64,000 nt of DNA. It comes from Sitta carolinensis. Taxonomy: Eukaryota > Chordata > Aves > Passeriformes > Sittidae. Shown here piece after piece: positions 51,401 through 61,914 of this stretch (position 1 is its first letter; the number at the start of each line of letters is the position of its first letter). The stretch lies in the NCBI GenBank assembly GCA_032173965.1, contig CM063290.1, positions 10,441,501 to 10,505,500 of the forward strand. Reading direction: 5' to 3'. Under the pieces are notes generated by a model. That model saw nothing but the letters and a program-made list of their open reading frames with translations. It was not told the origin of the DNA and searched no databases. The translations under genes were made by a program, and so were the position numbers.

Positions 51401-52771
51401 AATGTCATTGCATCTAAAAATAATCTCTGTACCTGGTAGGTGACATATTTGACCCTGGGCTTAGTCAGCAGCCTGGATTTATTTCCAATTAGAGTGTGAC
51501 TTGAGATAGAAGAAGGGGTGTCAATCCAGGAAATAATTCAAACCTCTGAAGAGATCCTGCCCCCAAAAAAGTAGAAATTTCTAGTCTTGGAGTAGAGGGG
51601 ATAGAGTATAGTACAGTTCTTGCCTTACATTGACTCACTAAATTTCGGGTTCTGTTACTCTTGACAGTGGCCAGTGCTGCTTGTCTGTGGGTTTCCAGTG
51701 TTCTTTCAGAGTCTTTAAAAACAGACACTTCAGTCAGGAGGCTTTCTTCAAGAAATAAGAAACTCCCTCTTCCTCTCCCTTTGGAAAGACCTCAGAGCAC
51801 CCACAAAGCTTTCAGCCCTCATATTTCAGGCACAGATAAGTCTCCCACTGCCCCAAAGGCTCCAAGACATTCTCTTCACATCAGGGACATAAACGTATTT
51901 GGCAACTCTTTAGGAAACATATCACGGATTTGGGCAAATCATGTTCTCACTGTCAGTTCAGGTAGCAGCAGCATCCAAGTCTGTGAGAGTTTTGGGGGAG
52001 GTTTTTTCCAAGCTTTATACTGGATTACGTTATCTATTAAAAGCAGCTATTTTTATGCTGAACTGCTGCAATGACCTGTATTTCACAACTTGCACGTATA
52101 CACTGAAAAAAAACATTATCTTGCACTCAAAAGGTGTTTCAGTAAAAGCTCCATGAAATTCTGTGCAAAATCTCATTACCTTTCTTGCTTGGGTTTTCAT
52201 TTTGTTTCAGTTTGGGGAGGTGTTTATTTCTTGGAAACTCCAGGTGCCAACTTTGGTGCTTACAATATAGATGTGACTTCTGTCAGAGCATCACGCACCT
52301 CCTAATAGCTGACTAAAGCCACTCCTTAGATAATATGAAGAACAGAGGAGGAAAATAATGAAATTATTCTCTGAGTCACTGGTGAACCGAGGACAGAAGC
52401 CAAACACCCTTAGTTTCCAGTGCTCTGACCCTGCCACTAGAAAAAATTAATTTCTCTTGTGACTTGTATGAGATCTTCAGAAGCTTTGCATTCTTTGAGC
52501 AATTAAGGTAGAAGGGGGAGCTGTTAAACTGATATCCAGCTGAAATATTTAATTTATTTAGTAGCCATTAGAAGTGACTTAGAGATGCCCTTATCTGTGA
52601 CTTGAAATAAGCAGAGGAAAATAGATTGTGTGCCTTTCCTTGTGGCTTAGAGAGATGAGGGGGTTTTATTCTCAAGGAGTGGTGAAGGGGAAGGATTTTG
52701 TCTTTTTTTTTTAATTTTCCTTTCAAACTCTAGAAGAACCCAGTCTCGCAAACAGTATCCCTGTCTTTCTC

Positions 52772-52847
52772 CTTTTTTTTTGTTTTGTTTTGTTTGGTTG
52801 GTTGGTTGGTTTTTGTTTGTTTGTTTGGGTATTTTTTGTTTTGTTTC
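52772..52847. repeat. GT/T-rich low-complexity tract 2
   Basis: T9, then TTTTG units, four GGTT units, TTTG units and GGGTATTTTTTGTTT. It is AC-rich on the minus strand, which produces artefact open frames rich in Thr, Asn, Lys and Gln. Confidence 0.9.
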
Positions 52848-53359
52848 TCCAGGAAATCTCTCTTGGAGAGCACAGGAAGCATAAAAAGCTAACTTTAAAC
52901 AGGTTGTAGTTAAAAGGCTTGTAGTGTTCAATCCGTAACCAAAGCAAGCCCAGCTTTGCTGGATGATAATTTACTGACGAGAGTTTCCAACTAAAATTTG
53001 TTTTCCATTTTAATCAACAAAGTTCCATTTTCTTGATGGGTTTTATGTCACAAATTCTTGCATTGCTTGAACAGTCCTTCAGGAAACGCATGGCAGGCGA
53101 GAACTCATTTCAAATGTAAAAATACAAAGAAAGAGGAGAGTGAGGGGAACTATAAATAACCACTGAGATGTCAGAGTCTCAGTCATTTTTTCCTCTGCAA
53201 GTCAGCTTTAGCAGTTAAGGTCAAGATAACATTTCCATGTCAATGGTCAGTTACATCAAAATTCTAAAACAGGAAAATTGAATGGAATTTTCAATTTTTT
53301 TTTCTTGTATTGTGCCCGGATTTGACCAATTTATAGTCTCTTTGGTCTGTCAGCTCTGA

Positions 53360-53415
53360 GTTCCAATGTTATTTTGGTTAAGCTTCTTGCCAGAGTGGCA
53401 AGCTTGGATTGGAAC
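53360..53415. repeat. Imperfect inverted repeat, 56 nt
   Basis: The outer arms GTTCCAAT (53360-53367) and ATTGGAAC (53408-53415) are perfect complements. The inner arms AAGCTTCTTGCCA (53380-53392) and TGGCAAGCTT (53396-53405) pair over 10 bases with a 3-base bulge, around a GAG loop. A 12-versus-2-base asymmetric internal loop separates the two stems. It could be an RNA hairpin or paired factor sites (CCAAT/ATTGG). It is too asymmetric to call a miRNA. Confidence 0.7.
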
Positions 53416-55299
53416 ATTTGGTTTATTAAAGGCTATGAAATTAAATTCTTCACCAGAAGAAAAGAAAAAAAGCCCACTTCTTGCTGATATTCACTTCGCT
53501 GTTTCCTTTGATGCGGTTCAGTTTGACTTGAATTTTAGCCTAACAATTTGCTACACAATTTTGTTTTGTTTTCACAAAGTTCTAATCAGCTTAAACTGCA
53601 AGCGGTTTGAAATGCCTCTCTAACAGCTTCCTTGGTATTGCTAATTAAGCTTGAAATCTCTATGTTGTCCACAATTGTATCTAAACAAGGAGGAGAGTGT
53701 ATCTGCTAGATGTTTGCCACATCTCCCAGCTGCATGTAATTCTGCTGCTTGTGCAGAAAGTAATCACAATAGGACAGACCCTTTATTTAGGCAAAACTCC
53801 CAGGGTGGCATGCAAGGTCAGGCACATCATGTTTTGAGGAATTTGGTGGTGAGAACACGTAAGGCAAGCAAAGCTACATGAACAGCACAAAGACTGGGAA
53901 TGCTTGGGAGTAAGGAACAGCTTTGCTTTATCCCCCAGAGCACTTTGTTCTACAGAGCCCTGAGTTGTGTACCGTCTGTAGGTGCTCTCACCTGATGTGT
54001 GGGTGTTAATAACAGATAAAAGCACAGGGTATCAAAACCTGCCATGTACTCCCCCAGCTCTCAGGAGCAAAGCTAATAGAACATCATAGTTTTTAAAGCT
54101 ACCAAGGTTCACTTCAGTGGAAGAAGAGTCCTAATGATGCTCAAACACATCTTTCTGCTTTGTGCAAAGGCATGGACTGGTTTCTCCCCAGGTAGAGACC
54201 ACAGTGAGTGAAGCACTACTAATCTGCTGAGGCATGGCTGCTGTTGTGTGACACAGGCCAGGGATTTCCATGGTAGCTCTGTGCCAGTTCGCCTCAGCTG
54301 CAGGAGCCTTGAACAAACTGTTTACCTCTGACATTCTGGGAGGGATTTTGAGGGATTTCCTTTAAATTAGAAATCTTCGAAGAGCAGCATCTTGCGCCAG
54401 GCCTCGTTTTACACAGCGTCTTGGACTGAAGGTCTGGTCATGCACTTAGGATCTCCTTGGATTGAAGGAATCAGAGATAGAAACTGTCTTACCAGTTCAT
54501 CCCTCCCTGCCAAGGCAGGCTTGTCTCTTGTGCTCTGCTGGTGCTGCTGTGCTTTACAGATGTTTTTTTCTCCAGTGCTCCCAAAGCCTGTCCCAGCTTC
54601 CTGGTTGGATGTTTCCTGGGCTAGTTGCAGTCCTGGTGTGAAGTGACCGAATTCACCTGGTTATACTGGTTCATACATGGGGTGTGGCGTGATGGCAGTG
54701 CTAACAGCAAGAGTGAGCTCTGCTCACCAACATGCACAGTGTGCTGCTTCTCTTCTCTGGGGAGCGTGCAGCCCCCCTTTCCGGTGGCAGTAGGCAAGAT
54801 ATGAGATTTGGAAATGTAGCTTCACTAGAAAATTACTGAAGGGACTGGAGCTGATTACTAAGATATTTAACAATGTTCTTTTACATAGCAATTGCTAAGG
54901 ATGCTTTCAATTGTTTGGCTTACTGTAGTATTCCATGCAACTATAATTATTGTTGCTGAAAAAATTTCATATGCATAGACTTTTTTATTCTCCTATTTTA
55001 AAGTCAACTTTAAGTTAGAAGCATTTCCCCGGTATTAAACTACTTTACTCTTGCAAATGGCTGTAGCCACATTGGAGTATTCTGAATAACAGCTCAGGTG
55101 CTGTTCTCTGGTACTGCACCACCCAAATTTTATTTTTGAGAATGTGTACAAGTTATTACAGATAAAGGAATGTAATGTTTTCTGTTAATAATATCTTGTT
55201 TCCATTAAGTAACCATTTAGGCACACAGACTACTTCACAAGTATTTATCAAACCTAGCAATATCCAGTTTCTCACTGGGATATGTAACTTCTACAACCA

Positions 55300-55425
55300 T
55301 TTTATTTACAGGCCAACTGAGGCACAGACCTTGGGAATGCTTTGCCTAGGGCAGCTACTTGGTTTAAAAGACAGAAGTCCAGGCAGTTTATCTTCCAGTC
55401 TACCAGTTTAGAAGACAATTCCCTC
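55300..55425 (-). mobile_element. MIR-like ancient SINE relic
   Basis: The + strand shows TTTATTTACAGGCCAACTGA, GGCACAGACC, TTTGCCTAGGGCAG, GACAGAAGTCCAGGC and TTCCAGTCTACCAG. This is the expected antisense order of a MIR-type SINE (tttacagatggggaactgaggcacagag ... ttgcccaaggtcac ... caggagtcctggctcccagtc). Confidence 0.65.
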
Positions 55426-58400
55426 ATTTCTTACATTCATAGTTCTGCTGTTTTAAAGGGACAAAGGTCTCTGTTGTCAGAGCAAGGAATGTACAGAAGA
55501 TGAGTTGCTTTGAGTGCCAGAAATTAGTTAAGTAATTTCCAACACGGGGCTTCTTGTGGATTTTTAGCTGGAAGGAGTCAGTGTGGCTGTAGTTGGACAT
55601 TGAGCATAATTCAGAGCAGATTGTTTAACTCTGACATTCCTTCATCACTCTCAGTTTGGTGGTGCTAGAAGGGGATCTAAACTGGCACTGAGCATCAGAG
55701 AAGTCACCCAGTCCCTGCCTCTGCTGCTCCAAACATTAATTACATTCAGTATTAAAAATGTAATTCTTTCTGCAGGTAGTATGGCCAGCTCATGTGCCTG
55801 CCAGACCCAGCAGCCTTCTCTAAGTTTCCTCTCCAGCTGTTGGTGTGCTCAGACAATGGCGAAGCCATCCCTCAGTCTTCACTTGATAAGAAAAAGGGAG
55901 CTCCTTCCTCCTCTCACTGTAGAGCATATTTTGACATATGCTTATCATTTGAGAAGCATTTCTCAAGCACTGTTCCATTTTCATCGTGGCCTTTCTGTTA
56001 TTGCACTTTTGTGGACTCCGTTGCATGCCACTGTTATCTTTGCTACTAACATAAGCCATGAAATACAGCTACCCTTTCCCTAATAACTGTTAGAGACAAG
56101 GGGAAGGGACTCCTCCATCCTGGATGCTGAGAGGACTTTCTGCAAAATTCACCTCCAGTTGCTCTGAGTCCAAAACTACAAAGCTGAATTCAGATTTCCT
56201 GACAAGAAAAGCAAATTCCAGCAGAGGAAAAGCATGCCAGCTGTGGTATTGCTACTGTGCTGGGAAAGCCACTAAAAACTGAGCCAAATGGAAGAACGCT
56301 TTGAAAGCCACTGAATGCAGTAACCTCTAGGGCTGAGTCTGCACTGTGCCAGGGGTAGCTGTAAGCACAGCTCAGACCCATTACCAGCATGCTGGTAACC
56401 TTGCAGGGTTGCCCATGTAATTTATTCCTGTATCTGCCTTTTCATCTCCCAGCAAATCAAGCTGTATCATCTAAAGAACAGCCTCACTGCTCACCACTGT
56501 GTCTGAATTAGGCTGTCAGGGGTCACATCTCTTGCCCCAACACACTGATGCAGCTATGGCAGCATAGTCAGAAGGCCAGAGCACCAGGCAAGGTGCTTCT
56601 GCACTGCTCTCCCTTGCTGAAGGTGCCTCTCAGGTCAGCGAGAAGGGGAGTGTCACCCTCTGCTAATAATGTGACCAGCTGCTCAGGTGAAGTGAGAAGG
56701 ATTAACTCATGCCCAAGTTCTTTCCTCAGACATGCAGGAAGGAATTTCATGCAGACTATTAGTGACTTTAATGTTATTTTTGCCAAGATTTAACCCATCT
56801 GTGGAGATAGCAGCTGGGGAGCCTTGGGTGGAAATCAGGTCTTGGTTTTCCTTTTCTAGAAGTAATACCAAAAAAAGGTTTGAAAGTGTTGAAATTACAT
56901 CTTGACACTTAACCCCTCCACCACTGTCTGGTTTATATTTAATTTATAATACAACTATGTATTTTCAGACTCAAGCCCTAAATGAAACCATTTGCAATAA
57001 TTTTGAATTGCAGTTTTTCAATTGACCTGATCTAATTTGAGGTTTATAAATTCACCAGCCTTCTTGAGATTAAAGTGTTCTGTCTTCACTTAAGTATGGA
57101 AACATTTTCAAGCCTCAAAAAATATCCCACAAAGGGGAAAATGTCTGCTGCTCTGCTCTCCTTGCTGTCTGAGGAAATGAAGGACGGAGTCATAAGATTT
57201 AAAGCACGTCACTTACCACACTTTACTAAGTTACAGTTCAACTATAGTATTTGACCATGTGCCTGTTTTTAGCACAACAGTCACATTTCATTCGTGCAGC
57301 TTAAAACCATCTTCTCTGCTCAGTCACTTCGAAAGATGCGTTTCTTCTGCAGTGCTTACAGAAAGTGAGTTTGTGTCCCTGTGCATGAGTTGCCAATGTA
57401 ATTTATTCCAGAAACTTCCCTCCCCTCTCCCAGCAAAATAACAATACCATGCTCGTGTCTCTGTGTGTGAGCCCTCCTCGGTCTGCTGTTCAGAGTGCAG
57501 GTGACATTATTTATGTCCATTAGAGCTTGGGATGAATTGCCAATGCAGAAGAAGCAATGACTAATCCGTGTGGCTTTTCTTCTGCACTCGTTGCTGGGTC
57601 AGTGTGGGAGAGTCTTTTTGCTGGCATGATACTGTGAGTGCTGCAGTTCCCCAGATTTTGTTAGGAAGGGTTATTATCTGCAGCATTAGGGCAGTGGGGT
57701 GAGCTGCAGCCCGTGGGCTGTCACTGCCCCTCTGCTCCCCAAAGCCTCTGCCACCTTGCCATCTGGGATGTGAAGTTTTCAGGAGAGGACTCAAACACTT
57801 CCCAACTTCAGCCTTCCGTGGCTCTTGCAACCCAGAAGTTTTTCCCAGCAATTGGAGGTTTTACTTTGTGTCCCATGTTTAAACTTAAAATCTGCAGAGC
57901 AACTCCCTTTGGTTCTCTGTGGTTTCTGAAGGGACAAGTATTCTCTAGGGAGGTCAACCCAAACCACCACTTGCTAGCTGCTTGCTCCCAAGCAGCTTGT
58001 TCCCACTTTGGATTTCCCACTATAGCTTACTGATTGTGCTATGCATGTTTAAATCTCTTAATTTTAACTTGCAAGATGATCCATGATGTCCTGGTCATTA
58101 TAGTTCTTTCTTTGTGTTTTAGTGTATCTTTGCTTGGGGTTATTTTTCTTGTTGGTATTTAGGGTGCATTATTCTCACCATGTGAGATTCTTTTTCTTTG
58201 CCATGAGTGTTATTCCCTCAAGAGACATGGATCCAGACTCAGCCTTAAACATTGTGCCAACCTTCCATTTAGAAATGGATGGCTCCTTTCCTATGCTTTT
58301 CAACCCCCAAAAAAATTAGTTGGATTTGGAGACACAAGGGCACTCCCTGCCTCTTGGCCAAAAATATGGGAAAAGAATGGTAAACTTTACCCTCAGCCCA

Positions 58401-60022
58401 CACTAGATTCATGGTCTATATTCTTATGACATGAATGTGACCACAACCCCAAGGTCTGATGTTTCTTAGCTGTTTCTCATCTTTCTTCTTTTTGCCTTGC
58501 CTTAGCTCTCAGTGTGGCTCATCAGATGCATCCAGCTCTACCTATTGATTACAGAGCAGGTTTGTAACAGCAGATGGAGAAAAGAGAAGGAAAATAGAGC
58601 TGTTAGGTATTTTTCTTCATCTTGTTTAGCTTTTTGAAGGTCTGAAAGCCTCAGGAGGTGCTAGGAGAGTTAGACTAACTGTGAAAGAGAGCAAAACCAA
58701 AAAGCCAAACTTATAATCCTACAGGGATGCTGTTCTCAAAATGTTCACAAATACCTTTGTGCAGGTTGTTAGCTGCTGGGGCAGCACTTGGGCATGTGGG
58801 ATAACCTGATTAGAGAATCAAAGAAAACCCTGGTAGCTTCACAGGCCAAATCCTGCCTTACAGCAACCTGATGTCAAATGGGTGTGAATCAAGGAAGCTT
58901 TCCCTTTGGCATCATCTGGTAACACCTTGAAGAGAAGGGTCTGAGCCAGCAGGGTTCTAGCAGTGAGAGAGGCTTAAGCAAATACACTCCCAGACAGGGA
59001 GTGAGCTGGAGTCTGAAACTAATGACTTTGTTTTTCCTTACTGGTATAGACTTGGAAGGATGAAAAGAATAAATTTCTCGGGTCTGATTTTCAGGTTGTA
59101 TGGAAGGCTTAATCAGGAGTTGATTAATTTATATAGCTGTGAGAATGTCGAACTGTGACTGAGCTGAGATTTGTGAGCAGAGGATGTGTGTTTTCAGAAG
59201 GTATGATCCAGAAGGGTGATTGCCTGGTGTCCTGGCCACTGCAAAGTTTCCACCAAAATCAGTGTTACCATGGGATGTCAGACAGGGTGGTTGTACTGAT
59301 CCCTTGTGGGCTTAAACTCTGTGTGCCCAAAATGTGTGAGTGGGAGTTACATGAGATTCGTGGTGAGAGCAGTTCCAGGCCATGCTGTTTGGTGCTAGAC
59401 CCCTCTGCAGAGTGGATTGCTGCTGCAGGTGCCTGCTCTGGTCACACTCCTGGGTGGGCTGCAGCAGCAGACCAGAGGAACTGCTGAACAGGTCAGTCCC
59501 CAGCCTGGAAGTGAGCCACAGAATTCCCGGTCATGTTGTGGGGGATCAGTTCTTATCAGAAGTCAAACATCAATCAGGAAAGTTTATGAGAGAAGCATCC
59601 ACTTGAGGCAAAGTATGGGGAAGCCAAGCTCTGACTCAGGAAGTCCCTAAACCAGTAATCAGTGGAGACTGGAAGCAAATCCCAAGGAATTTCTGTTTTG
59701 CTTACCCTGTTCTCATACTTTGGCTTCTATTGTTTGCAGCGGTTGGAAACGAGGCAAGCAGTGACTTGGTGAGGCAAATGCTCCATACCTGCATGTGTTC
59801 AGAAAATTTCATGGCAAATGCCTTAAGAATAGCACAATCTTCCATCAGTATCTGCAGGTATCCTGCCTTCCCTCCATGGCAGAAAAGTGCAGAGAACCGC
59901 ATGGATGCGGACTGAGATTATGTGATCTGTTTGTGCAAAGCAAAATGGTAAATCTGCCAGGTTATTTCTCCATGGAGAAAATTACTGACCTTGCTTTTTC
60001 TGGCATACCAGCCACCGTTATA

Positions 60023-60034
60023 ATGATGATGATG
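60023..60034 (+). repeat. (ATG)4 run
   Basis: Four ATG units in TAATGATGATGATGGTG, non-coding. Confidence 0.85.
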
Positions 60035-61701
60035 GTGACAGCAACCAGACAGAAAGGCCAGCAGTCATTCTTTCCTGCCCATTATTACAAGGTATAAAGC
60101 AAAATCCAGCCTGAATTCAATGCTAATCTGGCTGTGCTCTCCTTACAAATGCATGAGGCAGTTCTCATACGGGTTGAAATTCAGGACTTTTCATATCAAC
60201 CTTTCCAAAACCAATCCTTCTGATCCTCTGGTAGGAACTTGTGTATTTCTATGTTTGTACCTTGCCAGTGACGTGCAGCCCAGAGATAATGTCTAAGAGC
60301 AGCAAATGTGTGAGTGTAGAACCTTCTGAGTTCCTGGGTGATTCATCTTCTTTCAATACATTTTGGTTGTACATGTAAGGACTGGATCTTGCCCCTGAGA
60401 ATACTGGCTCAAAGAAGCAATAACAATGCAGTCAGTCAAAGCACGACTTTCTCTGGGAATTTTGTTGAATGAAGAAGCAGAACTTTAGCCTTCCTGTGTT
60501 TGTCAACAAGATCTGCCTTTCAGCAGCTTTCTGTATTTCTGTCCTGTTAGATTTTTTCCTTTTTTTTCCCCACCTCCCTATTTCTGTCTATCTAAATAAT
60601 AATCAATAGTGTAATGATAGATTTTTCTATTTCACCCAAGATGCAAACCCTGGTTGATAACATTATTTGATAGCTTCAGGTGCATCTAGCAAGAATAGTA
60701 GGTGAAGTTTGCTTTTCTAAAGTCCAGTGAAATTACCCAAATCATTGCCACAGATTTGTTGTTTGCATCTGTGTGGTTTGCACACTCCTTTCATGGCATG
60801 TGTTTTATAAAGTGCTTGCTTTGAGATGGTTAGTTACCCAGTTGGTGTCAGAAGGACTGGTGTGGCTCACAGACAACCATCTGAATCGAAATTATCTTGG
60901 TGTTTCTATAATTAACTGCAGGGGTGAGTGAGGGTTGAAATGAGATGAATCATTCAATGGACCCCACTTGAAAAGTGGAATTTTTTTTGCTCCAGCACTT
61001 TAGGAGCAGGCTAGTATGTAAAACCTGTGCAGCAAGGATCATGGCCTTAGAGCTGGCATTTCACAGTCATTATCTCAAACATCGTGGGACAGAGATAACT
61101 GAAGCATTTAAGTCATCCTGAACTGCAGTCCTTGCAGATGCTTTCCTTGCAGCCACTGCATTGTTCTCTCCCCAAACTTAGCAGTATTCTCTGTGGTGAG
61201 AGAGGAAGATCAAGATTTTCATACAAGGCAGATAAAGTTGTTTTTATGGGATCTGCATTGGCAAATTAATTAGGGGGTCTCTGTGTAGCCCCAGGAGTCT
61301 GCATTTCAGTTTAGCACTGCCCTCTGTGGAACTTGTCTCTAATGAACTCTGCTGCAAAAGTTCACTCAGACTGGGCAGTCCAAAGACAAAAGCCCAGGAG
61401 TATTGGCTGCACAACTTCACGTGCTCCTGGCTGCAGAGGCTGCTGTGTCTCAGATAATCTACCTGATGAGCCATCTCTGATCACTTGTCAGAGCTGCTGA
61501 GAGAAGGCTCTGGTTTGTGTTCTCACACCATTCTAAAGGCTTAACCCAGGCCCTGTGCTGTTATCATACTCTTTGATAACTGTTGACTGTACTGCACTTT
61601 ATCTAGAAGAAGTGAAAAGAAGGCACCTGAAGCTTCCAAGCAGACCAGCAGCAGCCTCCAACCCAGCTGACCTTTGTAAGTGTCCTGCTGAGATGGTGCT
61701 C

Positions 61702-61729
61702 ACATCTGCTGTGTGTGTTTTCTTTGCAG
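61702..61729 (+). other. Splice acceptor and candidate branch site of LIM2 exon
   Basis: GCTCAC offers a good branch consensus (yTnAy) with its adenine at 61702, 28 bases before the exon. It is followed by GTGTGTGTTTTCTTTGCAG. The exon starts in phase 0 with AAT ACA CTG (Asn-Thr-Leu). Confidence 0.85.
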
Positions 61730-61908
61730 AATACACTGGAGAAATGCAGTGTCTGCACAAAGCCTATCATGGAAAAGATCCTCCGAGCCACTGGGAAGGC
61801 CTACCATCCCCACTGCTTCACCTGTGTGATGTGCCATCGCAGCCTGGATGGGATCCCCTTCACTGTGGATGCTGGTGGCAACATCCACTGCATCGAGGAT
61901 TTCCATAA
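61730..61908 (+). CDS. LPP: LPP exon encoding LIM domain 2 (internal exon)
   Basis: This internal exon encodes LIM domain 2 of LPP and continues exon 23453-23622 in phase 0. It has 59 whole codons plus two bases (AA) of a Lys codon finished by the next exon, which lies outside the window. The product begins NTLEKCSVCTKPIMEKI and ends CIEDFHK. Zinc ligands are C6, C9, H26, C29, C32, C35, C54 and D57 (C-x2-C-x16-H-x2-C-x2-C-x2-C-x18-C-x2-D); an Asp as last ligand is common in LIM domains. The acceptor is a pyrimidine tract ending TTTCTTTGCAG, and the donor is AA|GTAAGG. The core RATGKAYHPHCFTCVMCHRS and DGIPFTVDAGG are LPP-like from memory; N51 is where I recall Leu in human. The donor creates an in-frame TAA directly after the last Lys, so an unspliced transcript would stop at once. 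Confidence 0.96.
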
Positions 61909-61914
61909 GTAAGG
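61909..61914 (+). other. Splice donor of LIM2 exon, overlapping an in-frame stop
   Basis: The donor GTAAGG follows CATAA. Read in frame, the unspliced message gives CAT AAG TAA, so the stop occupies 61910-61912 within the donor itself. Confidence 0.9.

Larger units (their letters stand above)
48001..61729 (+). other. LIM1-LIM2 intron, last third
   Basis: Non-coding intron leading to the LIM2 acceptor. It contains ancient SINE relics at 48405-48480 and 55300-55425, a GT/T-rich tract at 52772-52847, a 56-nt imperfect inverted repeat at 53360-53415 inside an AT-rich, conserved-looking block, and an (ATG)4 run at 60023-60034. Open frames here show no protein family signal. Confidence 0.7.

Noticed and set aside
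52647..52947. Minus-strand frames rich in Thr-Asn-Lys-Gln, looking like a low-complexity protein
   Set aside because: They are translations of the GT/T-rich repeat tract.
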